64,000 nt of DNA from Bacteroidales bacterium (GTDB lineage Bacteria; Bacteroidota; Bacteroidia; Bacteroidales; VadinHA17), in contig JAJFVL010000018.1 of the NCBI GenBank assembly GCA_021371855.1, forward strand, positions 186,001-250,000. Reading direction: 5' to 3'. Made by a program: the position numbers and the translations under genes. Shown piece by piece: positions 46,787 through 55,210 of the stretch. Within the stretch, counting starts at the first letter, position 1. Each line of letters starts with the position of its first letter. The notes under the pieces were generated by a model that saw only the letters and a program-made list of their open reading frames with translations, did no database searches and was not told the origin of the DNA.

Positions 46787-47980
46787 TCAATTCAGCTTTT
46801 CCAGTGCGGCTTTAATTCTTTTTACAGCTTCAACCAGAAGATCATCGGAGTTAGCGTAAGATATTCTTATACAATCAGGTGCGCCGAAAGCAGATCCTCC
46901 CACTGTTGCAACCTGTGCTTTTTCGAGCAGATAGAGTGCAAGATCATCTGAGCTGACAATCTTATTCTCACCATCCGACTTGCCCAGGAAGAAACTTATA
47001 TCCGGCATAACATAGAAAGCGCCCTGAGGTACTCTCACTTTAAGTCCTTTTATCTCCTTCAGGAGACCACAGATGAGATCACGGCGGCGATGAAATGCAT
47101 CCCTCATCACCTGTCGCGAATTACCCTTGCCCTGTATTGCGGCTAAAGCTGCCCGCTGAGCAATGGAACAGACACCAGAGGTAAACTGCCCCTGCAACTT
47201 GTTGCATGCTTTTGCAAGCCAGACAGGAGCTCCGATATAACCTATCCTCCAGCCGGTCATAGCATATCCTTTCGAAACGCCATTAACAGTGATTACCCTG
47301 TCATAGATGAAATCGAATGAAGCCATACTTACATGCTCGCCGTCAAAAATTATATGCTCATATATCTCGTCGGAGATAACTAACATTGCTTTATGTTTTT
47401 GTACAACCCGTGCTATACTCTCCATTTCCTCCCTGTTGTAAACCATACCTGTCGGATTCGACGGAGAATTAAATATCATTAACCTTGTTTTATCAGTTAT
47501 TGCAGCTTCAATTTGTTCAGGCTTGACTTTAAAATCATTTTCCAGAGTAGCTGTAACAATAACAGGCTTCCCTCCTGCAAAAATGACCTGGTCATAATAA
47601 CTTACCCAATATGGAGCCAGGATAATAACTTCATCACCCGGATTGATTATCGATAATATTACGTTTATCAGAGCGTGTTTTCCTCCGGCTGAAACAATTA
47701 TCTGATCGGGTGAATAATTGATCCCATTCTCCTCTTTGAACTTTTTCGAGATTGCTTCACGCAAATCACGGTACCCGGGTACGGGAGGGTACTTTGAATA
47801 ATTATCATCGATAGCTTTCTTTGCCGCTTCTTTGATATAGTCAGGTGTGTTAAAGTCAGGTTCTCCGAGACTCAGGCTGATAACATCGATGCCTTTAGCT
47901 TTTAGCTCATTACTTTTCTGAGCCATAGCGAGCGTCTGTGAGACTGATAAAGATTTGATTCTGTCTGAAAGGTATTCCAT
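46787..47980 (-). CDS. aspC: Pyridoxal phosphate-dependent aminotransferase (aspartate aminotransferase, class I)
   Basis: It transfers the amino group between aspartate and 2-oxoglutarate or related pairs. The 397-residue protein is the Iγ-type common in Bacteroidota. It shows SLSLGEPDFNTPDYI, the NSPSNPTGMVY substrate/PLP contact, SDEIYEHI with the PLP-ring aspartate, SKGYAMTGWRIGY with the Schiff-base lysine K237, and the C-terminal RISYANS arginine. Single gene; the specificity is by family only. Confidence 0.9.
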   Translation of the reverse strand: MEYLSDRIKSLSVSQTLAMAQKSNELKAKGIDVISLSLGEPDFNTPDYIKEAAKKAIDDNYSKYPPVPGYRDLREAISKKFKEENGINYSPDQIIVSAGGKHALINVILSIINPGDEVIILAPYWVSYYDQVIFAGGKPVIVTATLENDFKVKPEQIEAAITDKTRLMIFNSPSNPTGMVYNREEMESIARVVQKHKAMLVISDEIYEHIIFDGEHVSMASFDFIYDRVITVNGVSKGYAMTGWRIGYIGAPVWLAKACNKLQGQFTSGVCSIAQRAALAAIQGKGNSRQVMRDAFHRRRDLICGLLKEIKGLKVRVPQGAFYVMPDISFFLGKSDGENKIVSSDDLALYLLEKAQVATVGGSAFGAPDCIRISYANSDDLLVEAVKRIKAALEKLN

Positions 47981-48149
47981 GTGTCTATATAAAATAAGTT
48001 AATTAGGACAGAGCCAAATGTATGAAGTAAAATTGAAAAACAAAATATAAATTGAAAGCTTTCGGCATCTGAAATCAGGGAATTTATAAGCATAACTCTC
48101 CCAATAATCATAAAATATAATTAGGTTTGTATATAAAATTTTTAAAACA

Positions 48150-48671
48150 ATGGAAACAGTGACAGATATTCTGAAAATTACCATCCCTGCACTTTTGGTA
48201 TTTCTGACTGCCTGGATTCTCCTCAGAAATCTGATGCGGAACGAGCAGGATAAAAGGAAACAAGAGCTTATCCTTCAGAATAGCAGGACAGTAACTACCA
48301 TAAAACTTCAGGCATATGAAAGGATTGTGCTCTTTCTTGAAAGGATCTCACTTGAATCGCTCCTGGTTCGGGTAAGTTCATCAGATATGTCAGCCTTACA
48401 ACTGCATACAGCTCTTCTCAGTACAATCCGCAGTGAATTTGAACATAATCTTTCCCAGCAGATCTATATGAGCCCACAAGCCTGGGAAGTTGTCCGGAAT
48501 GCACGCTCAAACATGATAAAGATTATTAACACCGAAGCTGAAAAAATGCCTCCTAACGCTTCAGGAATGGTCCTCAGCAAACAACTTCTCGAAAAAATCA
48601 TGGAGCTCGAAAAAGAACCGACCAGAGCTGCTATCGATTATGTCAAGAACGAAGTTGCCAGGATCATCTGA
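48150..48671 (+). CDS. Membrane-anchored conserved protein of unknown function
   Basis: A 173-residue protein with one N-terminal transmembrane helix (about 8-25) followed by a basic stretch and a mostly helical soluble domain (TTIKLQAYERIVLFLERI, then SEFEHNLSQQIYMSPQAWEVV). I recognise it as a widespread Bacteroidota protein without known function. The topology suggests that the helical domain is cytoplasmic. Single gene between aspC (divergent) and htpG (convergent). Confidence 0.75.
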   Translation: METVTDILKITIPALLVFLTAWILLRNLMRNEQDKRKQELILQNSRTVTTIKLQAYERIVLFLERISLESLLVRVSSSDMSALQLHTALLSTIRSEFEHNLSQQIYMSPQAWEVVRNARSNMIKIINTEAEKMPPNASGMVLSKQLLEKIMELEKEPTRAAIDYVKNEVARII

Positions 48672-48687
48672 AACTAAAAGGTTCCTT

Positions 48688-50733
48688 CTAAAGCAGCTCA
48701 ACACTCCGTTTTACAAAAGTATTAAGTTCTTCACCCCTAAGCATATTGTTGGCAAGCAAAGCCAGATCAATGAGCTGCTTAACTACTTTGTTTGATGCTC
48801 CATATGCTTCAAGTAATTCTTTCCTCGCATTTTCAACCTCAGAAAGTTCTTTACGCAGCTTCTCAAGATCATCTTTTTCTACCTGAGTTATCTCATCCTC
48901 CTTTTTCTTCTTATTCTCCTTTTCCATAAATTCAATCTCTTCTTTCAGCCTCTTTCTCTCACCATTGTTTTCATCGAGTTTGGGGCCCACTTCTTTTAAG
49001 AGATCCTCAGATATTTTTATAACATGCTTATTATTCGGATTAACAACCATGTTATAACTGTCGGGCAATTCACCATAGAAGTTCATTCCACCTCCTATCT
49101 GTGACATGTCTTTCATCCTGCGCATAAACTCAGACTGTGTAATAAGAACAGGAGCTTCATTTTCGTCAAGTGTTTCGAAACAAACATTAAATACTTCTTT
49201 CGATTTTGCCTTTAAATTAAAAACACTCTTCAGATCTTCCTTCTGTTCTTCAGACAATTTCGACTCGCGTGATTCTTCTTTCTGAATAAGCTTATCAACA
49301 ACATCCGAATCGACCCTTACAAACCGTGACTCCTTTAGCTTTGTTTCAAGCTGATTAATAAGGTGTACATCCAGCTGTCCGTCGAGAAGCAAAACATCAT
49401 ATCCTTTGCTTTTTGCCTTGTCGATATAGGTATACTGATCTGTCTTGTTTGTTGAATAGAGGTATATCAGTGTTTTATTCTTGTCAGTCTGGTTCTCTTT
49501 TATCAGATTCTCATATTCTTCCAGTGTAAAGTACTTGTCATCAGTATTTTTTAAAAGAGTAAACTTTGAAGCTTTTTCATAGAATTTCTCATCTGTTATC
49601 ATACCATATTCGATGAACAACTTCAGGTTATCCCATTTTTTCTCAAACTCCTCCCTGTTATTTTTAAAGATATCATTAAGCCTGTCAGCAACCTTTTTTG
49701 TTATATGGCTCGATATCTTCTTCACATTCGAATCGCTCTGAAGATAGCTTCTCGATACATTAAGAGGGATATCCGGAGAATCGATAACTCCATGCAAAAG
49801 AGTAAGGAACTCAGGAACGATACCTTCTACCGAATCGGTTACAAAAACCTGGTTGCAATACAACTGGATTTTATTTTTTTGTATCTCAATATTGCTTTTG
49901 ATTTTTGGGAAATAAAGTATTCCTGTCAGTTTGAACGGGTAATCAACATTGAGGTGAATATGGAACAACGGTTCATCTCCCGCGGAATACAACTCATGGT
50001 AAAATTTCTGGTAATCGTCATCTTTCAGTTCAGACGGTTTTTGTGCCCAGGCCGGTTTGGTGTTGTTGATTATTGTGTCTTTACCTGTTTCGACATATTT
50101 GTTGTCCTTCCACTCTTTCTCTTTTCCGAATGCAATTTCAACAGGAAGGAACTTGCAATACTTCTTCAGGAGTTGTTCAATTTTACTCTCCTCGAGAAAT
50201 TCTTTTGACTCTTTATCGATGGTTAAAATTATATCTGTTCCCCTGCTCTCTTTTTCAACCTCTTCAATGGTAAACTCAGGACTCCCGTCACAGGTCCATT
50301 TAACAGGCTGAGCTCCATCCTGGAATGATTTTGTAATAACTTCCACTTTGTCCGATACTAGGAATGATGAGTAGAAGCCAAGCCCGAAGTGGCCTATTAT
50401 AGAATTTGTCTGATCTTTATATTTTTCAAGAAAATCGTTTGCACTTGAAAATGCGATCTGATTCAGATATTTGTCTATCTCTTCGCTCGTCATACCAATA
50501 CCACTGTCGGAAACCGTTATGGTTTTTTTCTTTTTGTCAACTGACACATGAATAGTTGTATCCCCCAGCTCTCCCTTAAAATCACCTACAGAAGCCATTG
50601 TTTTTAGTTTCTGGGTTGCATCAACTGCATTTGAAATGAGTTCACGAAGGAAAATCTCATGATCAGAATAAAGGAATTTTTTGATTATCGGGAATATGTT
50701 CTCTGTAGTTACTCCAATTTTTCCGGTTTGCAT
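48688..50733 (-). CDS. htpG: Molecular chaperone HtpG (Hsp90)
   Basis: An ATP-dependent cytoplasmic chaperone. In 681 residues it has the GHKL ATPase domain (FLRELISNAVDATQKL, SDSGIGMT, IGHFGLGFYSSFLV, GTDIILTI), the middle domain with LNVSRSYLQSD, and the C-terminal dimerisation domain. It is some 55 residues longer than E. coli HtpG, mainly because of a highly charged coiled insert near residues 595-650 rich in Lys and Glu. A good promoter lies just upstream and no other gene shares the transcript. Confidence 0.96.
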   Translation of the reverse strand: MQTGKIGVTTENIFPIIKKFLYSDHEIFLRELISNAVDATQKLKTMASVGDFKGELGDTTIHVSVDKKKKTITVSDSGIGMTSEEIDKYLNQIAFSSANDFLEKYKDQTNSIIGHFGLGFYSSFLVSDKVEVITKSFQDGAQPVKWTCDGSPEFTIEEVEKESRGTDIILTIDKESKEFLEESKIEQLLKKYCKFLPVEIAFGKEKEWKDNKYVETGKDTIINNTKPAWAQKPSELKDDDYQKFYHELYSAGDEPLFHIHLNVDYPFKLTGILYFPKIKSNIEIQKNKIQLYCNQVFVTDSVEGIVPEFLTLLHGVIDSPDIPLNVSRSYLQSDSNVKKISSHITKKVADRLNDIFKNNREEFEKKWDNLKLFIEYGMITDEKFYEKASKFTLLKNTDDKYFTLEEYENLIKENQTDKNKTLIYLYSTNKTDQYTYIDKAKSKGYDVLLLDGQLDVHLINQLETKLKESRFVRVDSDVVDKLIQKEESRESKLSEEQKEDLKSVFNLKAKSKEVFNVCFETLDENEAPVLITQSEFMRRMKDMSQIGGGMNFYGELPDSYNMVVNPNNKHVIKISEDLLKEVGPKLDENNGERKRLKEEIEFMEKENKKKKEDEITQVEKDDLEKLRKELSEVENARKELLEAYGASNKVVKQLIDLALLANNMLRGEELNTFVKRSVELL

Positions 50734-50751
50734 ATCTTAAAATTTTAATGT

Positions 50752-50782
50752 TAAATATAATAGTATGTCTATCTCTTTCAAA
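50752..50782 (-). promoter_or_regulatory. Promoter of htpG
   Basis: On the minus strand TTTG (50779-50782), a 19-base spacer and TATATTTA (50752-50759) fit the -33/-7 pattern with only the last base of -7 off, ending 18 bases before the ATG. Confidence 0.55.
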
Positions 50783-50822
50783 AGATATGCCGGAAGCGTT
50801 AAACTGACAAATAGTCATTTTT

Positions 50823-51341
50823 TCAGAAGTACTCTGGCAGATTAAAATAAGCGATAAGGATCAGCAATAGAGATATCAGAAGAAAAGTCAACAATACATA
50901 AAGGGAGATATTCCTCTTTTTCCGGAATATACCGATGCTGTGTTCGCTTATTATTTTTTTGACTGCATTATGGATACGAAGAATAGAATTGGAATTTTTG
51001 GGGATATATGTGTCAATGTTAAACTTCACCGTTTTTCTGATGGCTTCAATCTTATCAGAAGGACATAGCAGAATGAGACCTATCCGCTGGTCGATCTTCT
51101 TTACTTCTGCAGCAAGCCTGTCAATTATTTCAAAATGATCTTCCGTGTCGTGTACACCAAGAATTGCCACCTTACAGAAATTATGTTCTCTTTGCTTTTC
51201 AATATAATCGAGGAATTCCTCCCGGGTCTGAAATGATTTCACTATATACCGTTCTGTATCCGAAAATCTTTTCCTGACATCCTCAGAGAATCCCCGGTGG
51301 TCGTCGAAACAGAACAGATATGTCATTTTAAAGTTTTTCAT
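50823..51341 (-). CDS. Tail-anchored receiver-like protein lacking the phospho-acceptor aspartate
   Basis: A 172-residue protein whose first 130 residues follow a response-regulator receiver fold: an acidic pair (D13-D14), a third strand CKVAILGVHD, and TYIPK with the conserved lysine (K115). At the phospho-acceptor position the residue is glycine (G62), so it cannot be phosphorylated in the normal way. After KKIISEHSIGIFRKKRN comes a single transmembrane helix (about 145-165) at the very C-terminus, making it a tail-anchored pseudo-receiver. It is the last gene of an operon led by a LytTR regulator. The start could be M1 or M6. Function unknown. Confidence 0.72.
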   Translation of the reverse strand: MKNFKMTYLFCFDDHRGFSEDVRKRFSDTERYIVKSFQTREEFLDYIEKQREHNFCKVAILGVHDTEDHFEIIDRLAAEVKKIDQRIGLILLCPSDKIEAIRKTVKFNIDTYIPKNSNSILRIHNAVKKIISEHSIGIFRKKRNISLYVLLTFLLISLLLILIAYFNLPEYF

Positions 51342-51349
51342 TACAAATA

Positions 51350-52177
51350 TTAATGTTCATTCCTTGCATCAAATTTTGGAGAGAATCTCCATAAACCTTT
51401 CTTGAAGATATAGGCATCATAAGTATATTCAGCGCCATAGTATTCACGGTCACTTTTATTACTTTCAGAGAAAGAGGCCAGATGGTCAAACACCACTGTT
51501 TTTCCGGAATGGAACCTTAATGAGATTACTCCGCCTGAGGAATATTCAAGAACCTCTCTGAATTTTTCCTGATTGCCTGCAACAAAACACTTTTTCCCAA
51601 ATACGAGTTCACCATCGTGATTGAAGCTTATGACCTCAATTATTTTCCTGTTAACAGATGAGTTGCCATAATCAATTCCAAGTAGAATATAATATACGTT
51701 CTTATCTGTTTTAAAGGGTCTGATGTCGTAGTACAGTGCCCCGTACCAATTCTGAATAGAATATGTTGTATCACTGCGTACCGGTTCATTACTATGAGTT
51801 CCGGTCAGACGGTAAATCATGTTCTTCTTTCCCCTGTCACCTTTTTTAAGAAAAAAGCAGAAATACTTATTGGTACCATCCTGAAAAATCAGATTCCATG
51901 TTATGATTTTCAAACGTGAGTCAGGAGAAGATACCTGTCCAAGATAACGAAGATTAGTGAACCGGTGATCAAACACTGTATCTGACTCTACATAACTGTC
52001 GATAATAAACTTTATAGAATCATTTATTCTCACGCGAGCGGAATCGTCATGATCAGTTAAAAGTCGTCCAAATAATTTTTCAAGAACCCGAGGCGAATCA
52101 TTTACTTCTGACTGGCCTTTAGCCGCTCCTGTTGAGATAACAAAAAGAAGAATGATGTAAAGAATAGTATATTTCAT
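51350..52177 (-). CDS. Exported protein of unknown function
   Basis: A 275-residue protein with a Sec signal (MKYTILYIILLFVISTGAAKGQ) and a beta-rich mature part (RLKIITWNLIFQDGTNKYFCFFLKK, then YYILLGIDYGNSSVNRKIIEV). I recognise no named family. Its ATG overlaps the stop of the upstream aminotransferase gene (ATGA), and the tail-anchored pseudo-receiver gene follows after 8 bases, so it is made as part of the same operon. It is probably periplasmic. Confidence 0.75.
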   Translation of the reverse strand: MKYTILYIILLFVISTGAAKGQSEVNDSPRVLEKLFGRLLTDHDDSARVRINDSIKFIIDSYVESDTVFDHRFTNLRYLGQVSSPDSRLKIITWNLIFQDGTNKYFCFFLKKGDRGKKNMIYRLTGTHSNEPVRSDTTYSIQNWYGALYYDIRPFKTDKNVYYILLGIDYGNSSVNRKIIEVISFNHDGELVFGKKCFVAGNQEKFREVLEYSSGGVISLRFHSGKTVVFDHLASFSESNKSDREYYGAEYTYDAYIFKKGLWRFSPKFDARNEH

Positions 52178-53379
52178 TGCATCTTAAAGCTGATCATTGC
52201 ATAATCAAGAAGCTTTTTCAGTTGACTGAGTGCCAGGGAAATCTCATCCGGGCTTATTATTAATGGAGGTGCTATTTTGAATGCATCGTTACAGAAAAGG
52301 AAATAGTCAAGAATCAGTCCGTATTCAGGAGCATGAGAAATGACAAACCTGGTTATTTCAGGAGATGCAAGCTTAACTGCAAGCAAGAGACCTTCGCCTC
52401 TTATTTCGGAGATCAAAGGATGATCAAGTCCGTTTTTAAACAGTACTGACCTGGAGTTACAACCCTCTGCAAGGTTCTCTTTAATTATCACGTTAAGTGA
52501 AGCAAGACCGGCAGCACAGCATACCGGATGACCCCCAAATGTGGTGATATGACCTAAGGGAGGATCTGTAATTAATGCCGACATGATCTCATTTGAAGAG
52601 ATGAATGCTCCCAGTGGCATTCCACCACCCAATGCTTTGGCAAGCAAAAGGATATCAGGTTTTACTCCATACCTGTCGATTGCGAACATAAATCCTGTAC
52701 GTCCAAACCCTGTCTGAACCTCATCAAAGATCAACAAGGCGCCTGTCTCATCACATCTTTTTCTGACTTTTCCGAGGAAATCATTTTCGGGACAAATGAC
52801 ACCTGCTTCAGCCTGTATTGGTTCAATAATAACGCAAGCTGTTTTATTGTCAATCAGATCAATCGATTTGATATTGTTAAAATCAGCCAGGTATGTATCA
52901 GGCAACAGAGGTCTGAATGCTGTTTTGTAAAATTCACTACCCTGGATGCTTAGTGGGCCGTGAGTGCTGCCATGATATGAGTTTCTGAAAGATATGATCC
53001 TGCTTCTTCCGGTGAATCTTTTCGCGAGCTTCATAGCTCCCTCCACTGCTTCACTGCCCGAATTTACAAAATAGCAGGTATTGAGCTTTTCAGGAAGAAT
53101 TTCTGCAAGGCGCTCAGCATATTTAACCTGCGGGCTCTGAATAATTTCGCCATAAACCATAAGGTGCATGTAAGCATCTACCTGATCTTTTACGGCTTTG
53201 ACAACCTCAGGGTGGCAATGGCCAACATTACATACCGAAACTCCTGAAATAAGATCAAGGTATTTTTTACCGTCAGGTCCGAACATGTATATTCCTTCGG
53301 CCCTGACTATTTCAAGCATCATAGGAGCAGATGATGTCTGTCCTAGATTATGGAGAAAAAGCTGACGGTTAGTAAGCAT
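52174..53379 (-). CDS. Class III (acetylornithine/ornithine-type) aminotransferase
   Basis: A 401-residue PLP enzyme of the class III aminotransferase family. It has VNSGSEAVEGAMKLAKRFTG, FRNSYHGSTHG, IIEPIQAEAGV, LLIFDEVQTGFGRTG with the PLP-ring aspartate (D219), LLLAKALGGGMPLGAF with K248 as Schiff-base lysine, and TFGGHPVCCAAGLA. The family includes ArgD, AstC and ornithine aminotransferases; the exact substrate cannot be told, and there are no arginine genes nearby. It starts 16 bases after a LytTR regulator gene and overlaps the next gene. Confidence 0.87.
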   Translation of the reverse strand: MLTNRQLFLHNLGQTSSAPMMLEIVRAEGIYMFGPDGKKYLDLISGVSVCNVGHCHPEVVKAVKDQVDAYMHLMVYGEIIQSPQVKYAERLAEILPEKLNTCYFVNSGSEAVEGAMKLAKRFTGRSRIISFRNSYHGSTHGPLSIQGSEFYKTAFRPLLPDTYLADFNNIKSIDLIDNKTACVIIEPIQAEAGVICPENDFLGKVRKRCDETGALLIFDEVQTGFGRTGFMFAIDRYGVKPDILLLAKALGGGMPLGAFISSNEIMSALITDPPLGHITTFGGHPVCCAAGLASLNVIIKENLAEGCNSRSVLFKNGLDHPLISEIRGEGLLLAVKLASPEITRFVISHAPEYGLILDYFLFCNDAFKIAPPLIISPDEISLALSQLKKLLDYAMISFKMQ

Positions 53380-53394
53380 GAAAAAAATTGGTAA

Positions 53395-54102
53395 TTACCG
53401 GGCCATAACATTTATATCATCCAGGAGAGATTCTCTGTATGATTTTCCTACAGGAATATTCTTCTGTGAATCTCCTACATTAAGGTCCAGAGAGTTCTCT
53501 TTAATAGTCTGGATCGCACTTTTATTGACAATGAATGATCTGTGCACCCTTATGAAAACGTCGGAGGGCAATTGTATTTCAATTGCCTTCATTGTAAAAT
53601 GAATGGTAAATTTATCATCATTTGTATTAAGGGTAACATAGTTTTCGAGAGCTTCGATATAGACTATATCTTTTAATTTCAGTTTAACCAGAGATGATCC
53701 TTTCTTGATAAATATTTCCTCATCGCCGGTGTTGGTTATATCCTTGCGTGAAAAGTACTTTTTTGTTTTATCCATTGCCTTGCAGAACCGGCCGTAGGTA
53801 ATAGGTTTAAGAAGGTAGTCAACTACATTAAAGTCGAATGCTTTCATAGCATACTCATCAGCTGATGATACAATTATAATATTAGGAGGAAAATCAAGGC
53901 TGCCGATGAAATCAAAACCATTCAATTCCGGCATTTGAACGTCCAAAATTATCAGATCGATGTCATTTCGTTGCGTAAGAATATTCCGGGCAGCGACAGA
54001 ATCGTTGAAAGAGCCAACCAGGTTAAGTGAGGCGAATTTACTCACATACCCTTCAAGAATTTGGCAACTCAGCTTATCATCATCGACTATAATACAATTC
54101 AT
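53395..54102 (-). CDS. LytTR-family response regulator
   Basis: A 235-residue transcription regulator: receiver domain with IIVDDD, IILDVQMPEL (phospho-acceptor D54) and DYLLKP, then a LytTR DNA-binding domain from about 135 (IFIKKGSSLVKLKLKDIVYI, HRSFIVNKSAI). Its usual partner is a LytS/YehU-type membrane histidine kinase, which is not encoded in the window. First gene of a four-gene operon with a class III aminotransferase, an exported protein and a tail-anchored pseudo-receiver. Confidence 0.92.
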   Translation of the reverse strand: MNCIIVDDDKLSCQILEGYVSKFASLNLVGSFNDSVAARNILTQRNDIDLIILDVQMPELNGFDFIGSLDFPPNIIIVSSADEYAMKAFDFNVVDYLLKPITYGRFCKAMDKTKKYFSRKDITNTGDEEIFIKKGSSLVKLKLKDIVYIEALENYVTLNTNDDKFTIHFTMKAIEIQLPSDVFIRVHRSFIVNKSAIQTIKENSLDLNVGDSQKNIPVGKSYRESLLDDINVMAR

Positions 54103-54235
54103 ATACTATCCTTTTTGCAGAGAATCTTTCAATCAAAAGTAAGAAAAATTTGCAAGTAAATCTTAATATTCGAATTAAAGTAAAACAAATTTGAAAAAAT
54201 GACTTTTGTCAAAGATGGTTCAGGAAATATTCAGG

Positions 54236-54264
54236 CAAAAAAAAAGGGGTGTAAAAACACCCCT
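54236..54264 (-). terminator. Rho-independent terminator of the HU gene
   Basis: On the minus strand GGGGTG-TTTTTA-CACCCC is followed by eight or more T residues, 23 bases after the HU stop. Confidence 0.93.
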
Positions 54265-54286
54265 GAGCAATCTCATTCAGCAGAGA

Positions 54287-54556
54287 TTAAAGACCTTTGT
54301 TAAGAGCAGGAGCTGCTTTGAATTTTACAACTTTCTTAGCAGGAACATTAAGTTTTGCACCGGTACGAGGATTACGAACAACCCTGGCGCTTCTTTTGTC
54401 AACTTTGAAAGTACCCATACCCGGAAGCTGAATTCTCTCGCCTTTTTTCATTGATTTACCAAAAGCGCCAACAAATGCATTTAAAGCTTTTCCGGCATCT
54501 TTAATTGAAAGTTCTGCATCAGCAGCAATAGCATTAACTAATTCTTTTTTTGTCAT
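54287..54556 (-). CDS. HU-family DNA-binding protein
   Basis: A nucleoid protein that bends and compacts DNA. I place the start at the ATG ending at 54556 (MTKKELVNAIAAD), giving 89 residues, the standard HU length; the longer open frame upstream only reads the promoter region. The beta-arm region GMGTFKVDKRSARVVRNPRTG carries the HU signature. It is monocistronic, with a textbook promoter upstream and a strong terminator downstream. Confidence 0.95.
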   Translation of the reverse strand: MTKKELVNAIAADAELSIKDAGKALNAFVGAFGKSMKKGERIQLPGMGTFKVDKRSARVVRNPRTGAKLNVPAKKVVKFKAAPALNKGL

Positions 54557-54598
54557 AATGAAAGATTTTAGAGTTAAACCAAACTTACTAATTGAATA

Positions 54599-54629
54599 CA
54601 AATTTATTTTTTTTAAATTCATAAGCAAA
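54599..54629 (-). promoter_or_regulatory. Promoter of the HU gene
   Basis: On the minus strand TTTG (54626-54629), exactly 19 bases of spacer, and TAAATTTG (54599-54606), a perfect match to the Bacteroidota sigma-factor consensus. The leader to the ATG is about 35 bases. Confidence 0.72.
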
Positions 54630-54856
54630 TTTATTTTGTCGTTTTTCCACAAATAGTGCCCATTTAAGGCTTAAATGTCTGTTTTATTTGATAAAACCTG
54701 ATTTTTTGACAATATATCGCAACTCCTCATTATTCCATAATTTCAGAGCATTTTTACAAAATTTTATGAACAGCATGTTGACAAAATTGTCAAATATTTG
54801 ATTATCTGCTATTTATGCATTTTTAATAAAATAACTCGAAAAAAACAAAAAAATAT

Positions 54857-54864
54857 TATCTTTG
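54857..54864 (+). promoter_or_regulatory. Candidate -7 element of tRNA-Ser
   Basis: TATCTTTG matches TAnnTTTG and ends 4 bases before the tRNA 5' end. A matching -33 is not evident. Confidence 0.4.
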
Positions 54865-54868
54865 CGGC

Positions 54869-54957
54869 GGAGAAATGGCAGAGCGGTCGAATGCGGCGGT
54901 CTTGAAAACCGTTGATCTGTTTCCACGGATCCGGGGGTTCGAATCCCTCTTTCTCCG
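54869..54957 (+). tRNA. tRNA-Ser (anticodon UGA)
   Basis: An 89-base cloverleaf. The acceptor GGAGAAA pairs with TTTCTCC, the discriminator is G, and CCA is not encoded. The D-arm begins GCAGAGCGG. The anticodon loop CTTGAAA lies within CGGT/ACCG and reads UGA. A long variable arm (GATCTGTTTCCACGGATC) is typical of class II tRNAs, and the T-arm is GGGGGTTCGAATCCCTC. Its 3' end borders an integrase remnant, so it is the probable integration target of the accessory region to its right. Confidence 0.97.
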
Positions 54958-54994
54958 CTGAAGGAAAAGTCAGAAAACGACAATTCAACGCCAC

Positions 54995-55028
54995 AAAGCC
55001 TGTAAATTAGTACTTTACAGGCTTTTTT
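54995..55028 (+). terminator. Rho-independent terminator of tRNA-Ser
   Basis: AAAGCCTGTAAA-TTAGTAC-TTTACAGGCTTT, a 12-bp perfect stem, followed by more T residues. Confidence 0.92.
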
Positions 55029-55087
55029 CTTTCTTATCCATTCCATCCCAAAGTCAGAAAAAAGGACATAGTTCCGTTACCAAATCA

Positions 55088-55118
55088 TTACCTATTCTTA
55101 AATTTTCAAAATAGGTAA
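55088..55118. other. Inverted repeat between tRNA-Ser and the integrase remnant
   Basis: TTACCTATT (55088-55096) and AATAGGTAA (55110-55118) form 9-bp arms around 13 bases; another GTTACC lies just upstream. Short repeated sites here could be integrase arm-type binding sites of the former element; this is inference. The rest of 55029-55210 shows no gene. Confidence 0.35.
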
Positions 55119-55210
55119 CGAATTTCACGATAAGGCGTTGATTTGTCGCATTTTGGCACAGCAGTAGTCTCGCATTTGACATTCTTAAAAAATAATTTTA
55201 TAACCTAAGA

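Noticed and set aside
48902..48960. Lysine/glutamate-rich stretch in htpG as a sign of a fusion
   Set aside because: A charged insert in the C-terminal part is within the variation of Bacteroidota HtpG; no separate domain is visible.
54809..55046. Two minus-strand frames over the tRNA-Ser region
   Set aside because: They run antisense through the tRNA and its terminator; no homology.
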